This document shows, piece by piece, positions 1 to 8,964 of a DNA stretch of 64,000 bases. Numbering within the stretch: position 1 is the stretch's first letter; every line of letters begins with the position of its first letter. Under the pieces are notes generated by a model, which was not told the origin of the DNA, ran no database searches, and was given only the letters and a program-made list of their open reading frames with translations. A program made the translations under genes and the position numbers. The DNA comes from Nonlabens sp. Ci31 (GTDB taxonomy: Bacteria > Bacteroidota > Bacteroidia > Flavobacteriales > Flavobacteriaceae): NCBI RefSeq assembly GCF_012974865.1, contig NZ_CP043633.1, positions 930,001 to 994,000 of the forward strand, read 5' to 3'.

Positions 1-1926
1 ATCCTCTAGTCTTACAAAAATGGTCTCTGGGTTAGCTGTATTGCTATAAGCTGAGGGATTCAAAATAACTGCAGTAGCATTATCAGCATTGCTTTGCGAG
101 GTGTAATAACTTATGCTTATACCTGTAAAATCTTGTGTTCCCATAATATCATTTTCTACTAGAGTAAGATCAAAAGTAGCTGTTCCATCGCCTGTAGTAT
201 CATCTTCACATAATATCAAGTCACTAATCGATTGAGCAGCTTCGGGTTCCACATTAACTACTATGTTGATACTAGTCGTATCAAAACAGCCGGTATCATT
301 TGTAGCTACTACTCTCGCATAAATTGTTTCTGGTGAAATGGTATTTGTAAACGTTGGGCCGAGTGGATTTATATCGGCATCGGCATCGGCCTGTGTGGCA
401 TAATAGCTTATAGTTACAGTTCCTGGTGTGTACCCTGGTCCTACTAAAGAATCAAAATCTGCCAATGTTACTGTAGTAATTCCATCAGTATCGTCGTCAC
501 AACCTACAATATCCTGCACTGGCGCTGCAAACACATCATCTACTATCAATTGAAATGGGTAAATAACCTCACAGCCAAAGAGATTATCTTCTACACTCAC
601 AAATAAGGTTTGTGGATTACTAACACCTTGGTAATTAGAGGCAGTAGGCACTGCATTTGTCCCATTTTGAGCATCCATTTGAGACTCATAAAAAGTAACT
701 GTATAGTCTGCTACATTCAATGAATCTAGCAAAACGCTTTGTATAATAGTTAAATCAAAAGAACCTATTCCACTAGGATCACAAGAAATCGCATCTGGCG
801 GACTAGCATCTGGCAAGTCCACAAATTCTATACGCACACTTGAATTTGCAATACAACCATTAGAAAACGTAATTTCAACGGTGTAAAAACCATCTTCTGT
901 AACATCCAGAGTAGCTCCAGTTTGTCCGGGAATAACAATTCCCGATTCTTTCCAGATATAAGAAATAGTAGTCCCTGGCAACAATGACAATGATGCATCT
1001 AAAGTATAAACATCACCAAAACAAAGCGGGTTACCACGACTAATGATTCTACTTCCACCTAAATCTACACTTATATCAAAACTACCTCCTTCAATAAATA
1101 CAGCAGAGTCATATTCAGAGTCACTAGCGTCAGCAATCACCAGTTTAATATTATAACTGCGATTGGGAACGACAACACTTGTGGCTGTTAAGACTGTAGT
1201 CTGCCCATTAAATTCAATAGGGCTTGTAGCCGCTGCAAATCCGAGGTTAGGTTCTCCAAATCCGTTATTACCTAAATTATATTGTTCAAAGAAATTGGGA
1301 TTCACAGGGGCACAAACTGCTGGTGGTGGATCTCGCACTGTGATCACTTGAACGGGCAAATTACTCCCTGGAATAGTTGCCAGATTGGTAACCGCTCCAG
1401 TCACACTATCGGTCAAAATAAAGGCAAATGCATCTGCAAATTGACATTCAAAATTCCCATTATATTCTTCACTGGCAAAAAGGTAATCGAAAGATATAAA
1501 ACTTGCAGTAGGCACAAAATCAAAAGAAATCCATGTGGCGTCTACTGAAATTAAAGGAGATCCAGCGGCCGCCATAACACTTTCCAAATCATTATCGTTT
1601 CCAGAAAAAAGATTATCACTTCGGTCACCAAATGAATTAGGTCCATTAGCATTTAATGCATTACCCGTTGATAAAATGATACCATCATTTAAAGGAAATG
1701 ATGACCCATTACCTTGAAAATAAGCAATTCCATTTCCATTTACTCCAACACCAGTTCGGGATTGAATATTTGTAATAGGCGTACATCCACCTTCAAACAA
1801 GACACCATCAATAAGCTGATCTACGGTAAAAGTAGTATTATCAGTAGTTATCTGTGTCAAACCTATTTGCCCAAGCATCAAAGCAAAAAAACCTAGTATA
1901 TACTTACTCCTGAATTGCGCTTTCAT
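1..1926 (-). CDS. choice-of-anchor L domain adhesin-like protein (C-terminus outside window)
   Basis: The frame is open from the ATG at 1926 to the window edge, giving 642 visible residues, so the C-terminus is missing. A hydrophobic signal peptide covers about residues 1-24. Residues 25-270 resemble the choice-of-anchor L region, with an FDYLFASEEY motif and an FAFILTD motif. From about residue 285 come Asp/Thr-rich beta-sandwich repeats with recurring FDLT and CDDDTDG motifs, as in large Bacteroidota surface proteins. Such proteins normally end in a type IX secretion or gliding-motility C-terminal signal; that part cannot be seen. The PorP/SprF gene just upstream on the same strand supports a type IX substrate. 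A short ATCGGC x3 repeat at 373-390 encodes an Ala-Asp run. Confidence 0.85.
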   Translation of the reverse strand, partial: MKAQFRSKYILGFFALMLGQIGLTQITTDNTTFTVDQLIDGVLFEGGCTPITNIQSRTGVGVNGNGIAYFQGNGSSFPLNDGIILSTGNALNANGPNSFGDRSDNLFSGNDNDLESVMAAAGSPLISVDATWISFDFVPTASFISFDYLFASEEYNGNFECQFADAFAFILTDSVTGAVTNLATIPGSNLPVQVITVRDPPPAVCAPVNPNFFEQYNLGNNGFGEPNLGFAAATSPIEFNGQTTVLTATSVVVPNRSYNIKLVIADASDSEYDSAVFIEGGSFDISVDLGGSRIISRGNPLCFGDVYTLDASLSLLPGTTISYIWKESGIVIPGQTGATLDVTEDGFYTVEITFSNGCIANSSVRIEFVDLPDASPPDAISCDPSGIGSFDLTIIQSVLLDSLNVADYTVTFYESQMDAQNGTNAVPTASNYQGVSNPQTLFVSVEDNLFGCEVIYPFQLIVDDVFAAPVQDIVGCDDDTDGITTVTLADFDSLVGPGYTPGTVTISYYATQADADADINPLGPTFTNTISPETIYARVVATNDTGCFDTTSINIVVNVEPEAAQSISDLILCEDDTTGDGTATFDLTLVENDIMGTQDFTGISISYYTSQSNADNATAVILNPSAYSNTANPETIFVRLED

Positions 1927-2338
1927 CTATTTAAAAATATTCATTTGCTGTTTGACCTTTTTTCGATCATTCTTTTTTTAATTTCATCATGTTAAGTAAA
2001 ACCTTTATGGGCCTTACTTCATTTATCAAACATTTTACCAAATAAAACCCCCACACAATCTAGGGGCATTTAACTATGCACATTAACCAACCGATAATCA
2101 ATGGTGGTTGATTAGTTTCTTTAAAAGCTTCTTTAGTCAGGCTATCTCATTCTTCCTTAAGGAATTTAGTCGAGTATCAAATATAATAAGTAAACCTTAC
2201 CTATCTAAGTAATCTATAAGGTTTGAAATGATAATTCTGACAAGACGTTCCTGCCTGCCGGCAAGCATGGCTAAAAAGCGGTAAAATAAAAAGGACAACT
2301 ATAAAGCTGTCCTTTTAAAAGATATTTTAAGTTGGCTT
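1927..2338. other. intergenic region between adhesin and PorP/SprF genes
   Basis: No gene seen. It holds the PorP/SprF terminator (2288-2316), a GC-rich patch around 2250-2270 with a TGCCGGCA core, and a 12-bp palindrome TTCCTTAAGGAA at 2153-2164. The adhesin promoter presumably lies in the A/T-rich part near 1930-2100. Confidence 0.5.
2288..2316 (-). terminator. rho-independent terminator after PorP/SprF gene
   Basis: AAAAAGGACA and TGTCCTTTT form a stem around a short loop. Read leftward it follows the PorP/SprF stop by about 22 bases and ends in a T-rich run. Confidence 0.7.
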
Positions 2339-3340
2339 CTACAAGTTTACCGCAGGACAGTTACAACTCCATCTGTCTTTTTTACACAAAAAGTCAATCC
2401 CTAATGTAATCTGATGGAAGCCACCATTTGCAAATTGTATATCACCGAACTGGTAACTGTAATTATAACCAAAAGTAAATTCCTTATACTTGATTCCAAA
2501 AATAGGAGACAGAAGCGACAAATTTTGCTCTTGTACGTTATCTCCATCAAGATACTCAGCTCCATCAAAACTCTGACGATAAGAAAGTCCCATGTACAGG
2601 ACGCTATCGTCATTTAGATCGTAATAAGCTTTTGCGTTGACATCCATAAACTGCTCTGCTGTGCGATCCGTACGCTGGTATAACACAGATGGCTCAAATT
2701 GCCAGTCGTTATTACGTGGAGCAAATAGATATCCCAATGTGGCTATGTAACGACGTTGGTTAGCACTTTCAAAACCTTCTGAATAGATCTCACGGTTTTG
2801 AAAAATAGCATTCTTAACTGTAAAATGTGCGTAGAATTCTTTGTAGAAATAAGACATTCCTATATCTACATTAAAGTAAGAATCACTTCTAAGAACTCCT
2901 GTAATGATAGGATCAAAATCAGTCAGATCAAAGTCAGACTCATCAAGCCTGCTTTGCACCATACCCACGTTCATACCAAAAGAAAGGCGGTTTAAATCTT
3001 CAAAGCCACCACCTACTTGCAGGTGATAGGCATAGGAAAGATAAGCACCCGTCTGTGAGTGGTAACCGTTTTTATCGTTGAATAATATGGCTCCTATACC
3101 GCTATTCTCCCCTACACCAGTGTTAAAACTTAGTGTTTGCAGGTTTGGGGCGTCTGCTTGATCAAACCACTGCTGCCTCACCGTACCTCTAACTTTACCA
3201 CAAGCTGCTGCTCCTGCCATAGAAGGGTGGAGTAGATAATAATTATCCATTAAGTAATCTAAATAAACTGGAACACCTTCTTGTGCAATGGTTAGCTGGC
3301 CACTAAAAACGACAGCTAATAAAATGAATAGTTTCTTCAT
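2339..3340 (-). CDS. PorP/SprF family type IX secretion system membrane protein
   Basis: I place the start at 3340, where a clear signal peptide begins (MKKLFILLAVVFSG, ending near IAQ). The frame is open up to 3478, but the extra 46 residues look unlike a protein N-terminus. The mature protein begins with the family's typical VPVYLDYLMDNYYLLHPSMAG-like stretch and continues as amphipathic beta strands of an outer-membrane barrel; 333 residues is normal for the family. PorP/SprF proteins are outer-membrane partners of type IX secretion and are often encoded next to a large adhesin, as here with the choice-of-anchor L gene downstream. The specific partner is inferred from position only. Confidence 0.88.
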   Translation of the reverse strand: MKKLFILLAVVFSGQLTIAQEGVPVYLDYLMDNYYLLHPSMAGAAACGKVRGTVRQQWFDQADAPNLQTLSFNTGVGENSGIGAILFNDKNGYHSQTGAYLSYAYHLQVGGGFEDLNRLSFGMNVGMVQSRLDESDFDLTDFDPIITGVLRSDSYFNVDIGMSYFYKEFYAHFTVKNAIFQNREIYSEGFESANQRRYIATLGYLFAPRNNDWQFEPSVLYQRTDRTAEQFMDVNAKAYYDLNDDSVLYMGLSYRQSFDGAEYLDGDNVQEQNLSLLSPIFGIKYKEFTFGYNYSYQFGDIQFANGGFHQITLGIDFLCKKDRWSCNCPAVNL

Positions 3341-3693
3341 GTTTAGGTTTATGTAACTTCTTAACGCAAAAAGCCTTAAAAATGTTTTATCAATTGTGTT
3401 TCTTTGATTGATGTAATAAAATGAAACAAAATAAATTGTTTGGGCGCATTTTAAAAACCAAGCTTTATTTCGGTACACCGTTAAAGAATACCAAAGGTTT
3501 CAAATATATAAATTTTTGGTATAGGATATGGATTAATACGAATTATGTTGAGGCTCCTATGGGTTAATAATAGATTTAATTCAAAACCAGTCCTGTTATC
3601 GATTAATGAATACCATTTATAGTAATTATCAATGGCATGTATCATGATATATCATCCTTGCTAGGCTTATCTTTGTAACATATTCTAATAACC
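3341..3693. other. divergent promoter region between PorP/SprF and Nfu genes
   Basis: No gene supported. Leftward, CAAATATA at 3501-3508 matches the complement of TAnnTTTG and could start the PorP/SprF transcript with a long leader. Rightward, TATCTTTG lies at 3668-3675. Confidence 0.45.
3668..3675 (+). promoter_or_regulatory. possible -7 box for nfu-dodecin transcript
   Basis: TATCTTTG fits the Bacteroidota -7 consensus TAnnTTTG and lies 18 bases before the nfu ATG. No good -33 TTTG at the usual spacing. Confidence 0.35.
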
Positions 3694-4605
3694 ATGGAAA
3701 ATCATCAAATTAAAGTAGTTCCTACGAGTAATGAAGCAATCATTAAATTTGAAAGCAATCATTTTCTAGTAAAAAATCACAGTTACGAGTTTAAAAACAT
3801 AGATGACGCAAAGTCTTCTCCTCTTGCGCAGCAGTTGTTTTATCTGCCTTTTGTGAAAACGGTTTATATCGCACAAAATTTTATAGCAATAGAACGTTAT
3901 GATATTGTTTCTTGGGAAGATGTACAAACCGAAGTTTCAGAACAAATAGAAAACTACCTAAATAGCGGAGAACTCCTAGTAAAAACGGACGAAGAGAAAA
4001 AGAAAGTGCCGGTAACTGTTTACGCTGAAGCAACACCCAATCCTAATGCCATGAAGTTTGTGGCCAATAAAAAACTTACTGTAAACAGTAAAGAGTTTAA
4101 AAGCATCAATGATACAGAGGTTGACACACTCGCCAGAAATCTGTATACCTTCCCTTTTATTAAAGAACTATATGTAGATGAAAACTATATATCTATTCAA
4201 AAACACGACGTTATATCATGGGATGAAGTAACCCATGAAGTGCGTTCCTTTATAAGAGAGTCTTTAGAAAGCGGTTCTTCAATAGGGGAAACAAAGCATG
4301 AAAGCGCCGCGATTGTTAAGGAAAAAGGAGAGTCTGTGGACTTACCTAAATTTGAGAATCTAGACGATATTTCTAAAAAAATAGTTGAAATTCTAGACGA
4401 ATACATCAAACCAGCGGTCGCCAGCGACGGTGGTAACATTGTTTTTGAGGGTTATGAAGAAAGTAATGGTGAAGTACGTGTTATTCTCCAAGGAGCCTGC
4501 AGCGGTTGCCCTTCTTCTACAATGACCTTACGCAATGGCATTGAAACCATGCTTAAAGAGATGATTCCTGGTAAGATAGAACGAGTAGTTGCCTTGAACG
4601 GTTAA
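3694..4605 (+). CDS. NifU/Nfu-family Fe-S scaffold with duplicated N-terminal domain
   Basis: The protein has 303 residues. The C-terminal NifU domain (about 225-300) carries the cluster-binding CSGC motif with C269 and C272. Ahead of it are two tandem Nfu N-terminal domains: residues 1-95 and 105-195. The second has the family signature ATPNPNAMKFV. The first is recognisable by the repeated ending (IAIERYDIVSWEDV, compared with ISIQKHDVISWDEV) but lacks the NPN motif. Nfu proteins carry Fe-S clusters to target proteins in the cytoplasm. The gene is followed 41 bases later by dodecin. The Fe-S role is well supported; what the degenerate first domain does is unknown. Confidence 0.92.
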   Translation: MENHQIKVVPTSNEAIIKFESNHFLVKNHSYEFKNIDDAKSSPLAQQLFYLPFVKTVYIAQNFIAIERYDIVSWEDVQTEVSEQIENYLNSGELLVKTDEEKKKVPVTVYAEATPNPNAMKFVANKKLTVNSKEFKSINDTEVDTLARNLYTFPFIKELYVDENYISIQKHDVISWDEVTHEVRSFIRESLESGSSIGETKHESAAIVKEKGESVDLPKFENLDDISKKIVEILDEYIKPAVASDGGNIVFEGYEESNGEVRVILQGACSGCPSSTMTLRNGIETMLKEMIPGKIERVVALNG

Positions 4606-4646
4606 AAATTGTATCTTTTATTCCTCATATTTATAACAATACAATC

Positions 4647-4847
4647 ATGGCGGTTTTAAAAGTAATAGAAGTACTAGCAAACAGCGAGAGCAGCTGGGAA
4701 GATGCAACTAAAAAAGCTGTTGAGCATGCTTCTAAAAGTGTACAAAATATACGATCAGTTTACATCAATGAGCAAAGTGCTCAAGTGAAAGAGGGTAAGA
4801 TTTCTGAATATCGTGTCAACGTAAAAATCACTTTTGAGGTAAAGTAA
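4647..4847 (+). CDS. dodecin family flavin-binding protein
   Basis: A 66-residue protein with the whole dodecin fold pattern: a beta strand (VLKVIEVLANS), the conserved SWEDA start of the helix, then two strands ending in YRVNVKITFEV. Dodecins form hollow dodecamers that sequester or buffer flavins in the cytoplasm. The conserved Trp of SWED (residue 17) is the expected flavin-stacking residue. It lies just behind nfu on the same strand. Confidence 0.92.
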   Translation: MAVLKVIEVLANSESSWEDATKKAVEHASKSVQNIRSVYINEQSAQVKEGKISEYRVNVKITFEVK

Positions 4848-4901
4848 TTTCTTTGGCAAGATATTAGACGAATTATCAATTCTTCCATAAATCAACTCTT
4901 T

Positions 4902-5597
4902 ATGAAAAATTATACACTTATATTTTTATCCATATTTATTTGTTCCTCAGTGTTTGCTCAACGTGACTTTTCCTTTTATCGAGATAATGGCAATACTCTA
5001 GAGACTAATTTCTATAAAAAGCTATCCACAAATGTAAAAAACAATCGAGGTAATTATACTGGTAGTCCTTTTCTAGAGGAAACTCTTGAACTAGGTACAC
5101 TGATTTTAAATGGTGGTGATGCTCAAGTTTTCTTCATGAGGTATAATGTTTTAGAACAGCGCATAGAATTTAGTGATACTAATGATGTAGAGACTTTGAA
5201 AATGTTGCCTAAGGAAGATAACATTCTTATTCAACTACGGGGAAAAACATACCAGTATCTCCACCTAGGAAATTTACCTACCGGATATTATGAAATCGCT
5301 AAGACATTTGATGAAGATAGACTCTTGTTAGTTCAGCATAAGAAAATTATTTATGAAGTAGAACGAAGAAACTCTTATAATTCTTCCCAAAAATCGCAAA
5401 TTAAAAGCAGTGAAAAGATGTACTTCCTCGATAATAAAGATGCTATCGAAATTGAAAATCACAAAAAGCACAGTGTAAAAGCCTTTCCTAAGTCTACTCA
5501 GTCTGTATTAAAAACTTACATCAAAGAAAATAAGATTAAGTTTAACGACGATTACAAAGGCTTGATTGCCTTGCTTAACAAGTATATGACTTTATAA
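4902..5597 (+). CDS. exported protein of unknown function
   Basis: A 231-residue protein with a signal peptide (MKNYTLIFLSIFICSSVFAQ). The mature part is hydrophilic and mixed alpha/beta, Lys-rich towards the C-terminus, without cysteines or a motif I know. It runs rightward 54 bases after dodecin and converges on tsaB with only 8 bases between the stop codons. No function can be assigned. Confidence 0.7.
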   Translation: MKNYTLIFLSIFICSSVFAQRDFSFYRDNGNTLETNFYKKLSTNVKNNRGNYTGSPFLEETLELGTLILNGGDAQVFFMRYNVLEQRIEFSDTNDVETLKMLPKEDNILIQLRGKTYQYLHLGNLPTGYYEIAKTFDEDRLLLVQHKKIIYEVERRNSYNSSQKSQIKSSEKMYFLDNKDAIEIENHKKHSVKAFPKSTQSVLKTYIKENKIKFNDDYKGLIALLNKYMTL

Positions 5598-5605
5598 TAA
5601 TCCCT

Positions 5606-6286
5606 TTATCCCGCCTTAAATTCTTTAAGGTAAAAAGGCTCGAAATAAGCGACATCTACAATGTCGCTTTTTTTATGCTTTTCTAAAGCAAGGTCGCACA
5701 AAGTTGTTGCGGTAGGGTTTGAGGTAATGTACGTATGCTGTTCTTCTTGAATCAGCTCTCTAAATTTTTCTATTCCAGTACCTATAAATGTTAGTTTTCC
5801 GCTTTCGCGAAAGCGAGAAAAACTTTCTTTTTCTAATACTACCGCAGACACTTCTTGAACTATTTCTTCATCTTCAAAAACGGCAGCATACACTTCCATT
5901 CTTCGCGCATCTAACATAGGGACTGTAATACCAGAGGAGGTATTTTGCTTGCTCAAAGATTCTAGTGTACTTATGGCAATCATGGGGATATCAAGAGCAT
6001 AACACAATCCTTTAACCGAGGCGACTCCTATACGCAATCCGGTATAAGAACCTGGCCCTTCACTTACAGCAATAGCATTAAGATCTTTGGTGGAGAAGTT
6101 ATTGCGCGACAGAATCTCCTCTATATAAAGATGCAAACGTTCTCCATGACTATACCCGTCACTGTTATCTTCTAGTACGTCCAGACAATTGAGAATTCCG
6201 TAGTTATTTTGAAAAGCTCCATTCTCTGTTGCCAGAGCTACAGAACAGTTCGTAGAGGTTGTTTCTATACATAAAATTAAAGACAT
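5606..6286 (-). CDS. tsaB: tRNA t6A biosynthesis protein TsaB
   Basis: A 226-residue member of the TsaB/YeaZ family, the non-catalytic partner of TsaD in making threonylcarbamoyl-adenosine at tRNA position 37. The N-terminal ASKHA-fold start (LILCIETTSTNCSVAL) and the signature SEGPGSYTGLRIGVA near residue 77 are clear. It is the last gene of the leftward exporter operon, only 2 bases after the upstream adaptor stop. A perfect copy of the window's dispersed palindrome (5800-5815) is read in frame as FRES near residue 158. Confidence 0.95.
   Translation of the reverse strand: MSLILCIETTSTNCSVALATENGAFQNNYGILNCLDVLEDNSDGYSHGERLHLYIEEILSRNNFSTKDLNAIAVSEGPGSYTGLRIGVASVKGLCYALDIPMIAISTLESLSKQNTSSGITVPMLDARRMEVYAAVFEDEEIVQEVSAVVLEKESFSRFRESGKLTFIGTGIEKFRELIQEEQHTYITSNPTATTLCDLALEKHKKSDIVDVAYFEPFYLKEFKAG
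5800..5815. repeat. dispersed palindrome copy 1 (in tsaB)
   Basis: Perfect 16-mer CGCTTTCGCGAAAGCG. Read in tsaB as RFRES. Confidence 0.97.
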
Positions 6287-6288
6287 GA

Positions 6289-7575
6289 CTAAGCTTCTTT
6301 GTCTTCTTCAGAAGAGGTTGATCTAGCGTCTTTATCTGTTTTTGTACTTACCGCTTTTCCTGATTTCAAAGTCTTTGTAACTGTTCTATAAGGTCCAGTA
6401 ATTACTTTTTCTCCTTTTTCAAGGCCAGTGAGTACCACTATATTTTTATCATCTTGGATACCTGTAGTGACCACTCTTAATTTGGCTTTACCGTTTTGTT
6501 CCAGATAAACACATTCCAACTTTTGATCGCTTGTAGATAGTTCTCTAGAGTTGTTTTTACTTTCTATAGTATCGTTTTTAATAACGATAGAGCTTATGGG
6601 AACTGCAATCACATCTTTCTTTTCTCTTGTAATGATATCTACCGTTGCGGTCATTCCAGGTTTAAAAGGGCTGTAGTTTTCACTTTTACCTTCTAAAAGT
6701 TTTTTATAGCTATCTGGTAAGATTCTTACTTTTACTTTAAAGTTAGTCACTTGATCTGCACTTAGCGCTCCAGTAGCGGTGTTGGCAATTTCGGTTACTA
6801 CTCCTTGAAATTTTCTTTTTAAGTACGCATCTACTTCAACAATGGCTTTATCACCAACTTCTATCTTAACGATATCATTCTCATTCACATCTACCTCAAC
6901 TTCCATTTGAGAAAGGTCTGCAACACGCAGCAATTCTGTTCCTGCCATTTGTTGAGTTCCGACCACTCGCTCTCCTAACTCGACTGCAAGCAAGGAAATT
7001 GTTCCTGTCATAGGAGCAAAAATACTGGTACGACCTAAATTATCTGTAGCTTCATTTACAGTAGCTCCTGCACTTCGAACTGAAAAATAAGCAGAACGTT
7101 CTGCAGCTTTTGCTCTTTGATAAGCAGCAGTAGAAGCATCAAATTCTGATTGCGAGATCACTCCTTTTTCAAAGAGTTGAGAAGCGCGTTGGTAATTTGC
7201 TTTTGCCTCTACAAGACTTGCTTTTGCTTGTTCAAAACCCGCTTTAGTATTAGCAAGTCCAGCTCTCGATCTGTTTACGCTAGATTGTAATAAATCTGGG
7301 TTGATTTTAGCAAGAAGGTCTCCTTTCTGAACCGCTTGGCCTTCTCTTATAGGTAATTCAATAATCTCACCTGGCACTTCTGGAGATATGCTAACCTCTA
7401 CTTCTGGTTTGATTTTTCCTGTGGCACTCACCGTTTCTGTAACATCCATCGTGGTGACTTCCATCACCTCTACTAATATGCCTTCGTCGCTATTAGCAGC
7501 AACCATTTTATACCCAAAATAGCCTAGTACAGCAACAGCTATTAGTATTACTATAATAATTATTGCTTTCTTCAT
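6289..7575 (-). CDS. efflux periplasmic adaptor (membrane fusion protein), MacA/HlyD type
   Basis: A 428-residue protein with an N-terminal membrane anchor (residues 4-25), then a biotinyl-lipoyl-like domain (GEIIELPIREGQAVQKGDLLAKI), a long Ala/Arg-rich coiled-coil hairpin (about 95-165), and beta-barrel and membrane-proximal domains. These adaptors bridge an inner-membrane pump and an outer-membrane TolC channel. It is the second adaptor in this operon, placed after the TolC gene. The C-terminal 30 residues are charged and Ser/Thr/Glu rich. Substrate unknown. Confidence 0.9.
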   Translation of the reverse strand: MKKAIIIIVILIAVAVLGYFGYKMVAANSDEGILVEVMEVTTMDVTETVSATGKIKPEVEVSISPEVPGEIIELPIREGQAVQKGDLLAKINPDLLQSSVNRSRAGLANTKAGFEQAKASLVEAKANYQRASQLFEKGVISQSEFDASTAAYQRAKAAERSAYFSVRSAGATVNEATDNLGRTSIFAPMTGTISLLAVELGERVVGTQQMAGTELLRVADLSQMEVEVDVNENDIVKIEVGDKAIVEVDAYLKRKFQGVVTEIANTATGALSADQVTNFKVKVRILPDSYKKLLEGKSENYSPFKPGMTATVDIITREKKDVIAVPISSIVIKNDTIESKNNSRELSTSDQKLECVYLEQNGKAKLRVVTTGIQDDKNIVVLTGLEKGEKVITGPYRTVTKTLKSGKAVSTKTDKDARSTSSEEDKEA

Positions 7576-7586
7576 GATTGATTGAT

Positions 7587-8912
7587 TTATAACCTTAATT
7601 CGTTAACTGGTATACCGAAATACAGTTCCAATACTTTTAAATTAAATATGTACTGGTATTTTGACTGGATCACTTGATTTTCTGCACTTACCACTTGTTG
7701 CCTACTTTGTTCAAAATCAAAGGCGTTGAGCAGTCCTACGTTATATCTTTCTTGGGAGTATTCAAAGGCTATTCTTCTAGCTTCGAGTGTTTTTAAGGCA
7801 CTTGCATAAGCTACTTTAGAACCTTCAGCATCTGTGTAAGCTCTATAAACTAGCGCCTCTAAATCTAATTTGGCTTGTTGTTCTGCAAAATTTGCACGTT
7901 CTAAATTAATTTTTGCACGTTCTACTTGATTTCGTGTGTTAAACCCATTAAATACAGGAACATTAAGAGAGATCCCATAAGAGATCCCATCTAGGAGATA
8001 TAACTGATCTGTAATTGCAAGTTCCGTATCTTCTTGGGCATTAGTATTATAATTAAGAAAACCAGTTACCGTAGGAGAATAACCTGATCTAGCGATTAAA
8101 AGGTCTTGGGTAGAAAGCTTTTTATTTATTTCGGCTATCTTGATCTCACTACGCGTATCCAAAGCATTGTTTACGACTAGTTCTACTTCCTTATCTAAAA
8201 TACTAGTGACTGGTAACGAATAATCTACTTCTGCCACATCAAAATTCTCATAATCTTCCACCATGAGTAGTTGAGCTAAATTTAGTTTTGAAATAGCAAG
8301 ACTATTCTGTGAGGTAATTATTTGTTGATTTTCACTCTCATAAGTAGCTTGGATTTCCAATAAATCGCCTCTAGGTAAAGATCCTGCTTCGACTAGATTT
8401 TGAGTTTGCTCGATTTGCGAGTTAGTAACTTCATGCTGTTTTAATAAAACTTGTAGGTTTTCCCTATTGAAAAGTACATTCAAAAAAGTATTGGCTACGT
8501 TAAGTGCTGTATTATCAATTAAATTTTGCAATCTATAGTCTGCTGCCTCAGCAGAAAGATTTGCGCGTTTATACTGTCTAAAACTTCTCAAGCCGTCGAA
8601 GAAGGTCACACCAGAGTTTGCTCCACCAGATAAGTTGGTCCTTTTATTATTTTCAAAACCAGAAACTGGATTAAATTGGAAACCCTGAGATACGGTTCTT
8701 CTTGCAGATAAGTTTAACGAAGGTAAAAAATTACCTAATGCATCTCTTTTTTCTATTACCGCAACCTCTTTATCTAATTCTCCATTATTTATGGAGATAT
8801 TCTTGTCTAAAGCTTGTTGGATACACTCTTGTAAAGTCCACCCGTTATTCTGTTGCGCTTTCGCGAAAGCAAAACTAAAAAGAACAATACTGAAAATTAT
8901 TAACTTCTTCAT
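7587..8912 (-). CDS. TolC-family outer membrane efflux protein
   Basis: A 441-residue protein when started at 8912, where the signal peptide MKKLIIFSIVLFSFAFAKAQ begins; the frame is open upstream to 8984 but those codons overlap the previous gene. Two repeats of the outer-membrane efflux domain follow, with long Asn/Gln/Ala-rich helices (for example NLLNAFDFEQSRQQVVSAEN). It should form the trimeric channel for the exporter encoded by the same operon. The signal peptide end FAFAKAQ is written by a copy of the dispersed palindrome (8857-8870). Confidence 0.93.
   Translation of the reverse strand: MKKLIIFSIVLFSFAFAKAQQNNGWTLQECIQQALDKNISINNGELDKEVAVIEKRDALGNFLPSLNLSARRTVSQGFQFNPVSGFENNKRTNLSGGANSGVTFFDGLRSFRQYKRANLSAEAADYRLQNLIDNTALNVANTFLNVLFNRENLQVLLKQHEVTNSQIEQTQNLVEAGSLPRGDLLEIQATYESENQQIITSQNSLAISKLNLAQLLMVEDYENFDVAEVDYSLPVTSILDKEVELVVNNALDTRSEIKIAEINKKLSTQDLLIARSGYSPTVTGFLNYNTNAQEDTELAITDQLYLLDGISYGISLNVPVFNGFNTRNQVERAKINLERANFAEQQAKLDLEALVYRAYTDAEGSKVAYASALKTLEARRIAFEYSQERYNVGLLNAFDFEQSRQQVVSAENQVIQSKYQYIFNLKVLELYFGIPVNELRL
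8857..8870. repeat. dispersed palindrome copy 2 (in TolC signal peptide)
   Basis: Perfect 14-base core GCTTTCGCGAAAGC, with 15 of 16 bases of the long form. Read as AFAKA at the signal-peptide end. Confidence 0.97.
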
Positions 8913-8964
8913 AATATGATTATGTCTATATGTAGATCTAATATGTGATTTGTTACAAAAAAAA

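Noticed and set aside
373..390. Three ATCGGC repeats in the adhesin gene as a phase-variation switch
   Set aside because: The unit is six bases, so slippage would not shift the frame; three units are too few to be convincing.
3341..3478. N-terminal extension of the PorP/SprF protein
   Set aside because: The frame is open, but the sequence before the signal peptide at 3340 is not protein-like; I kept the later start.
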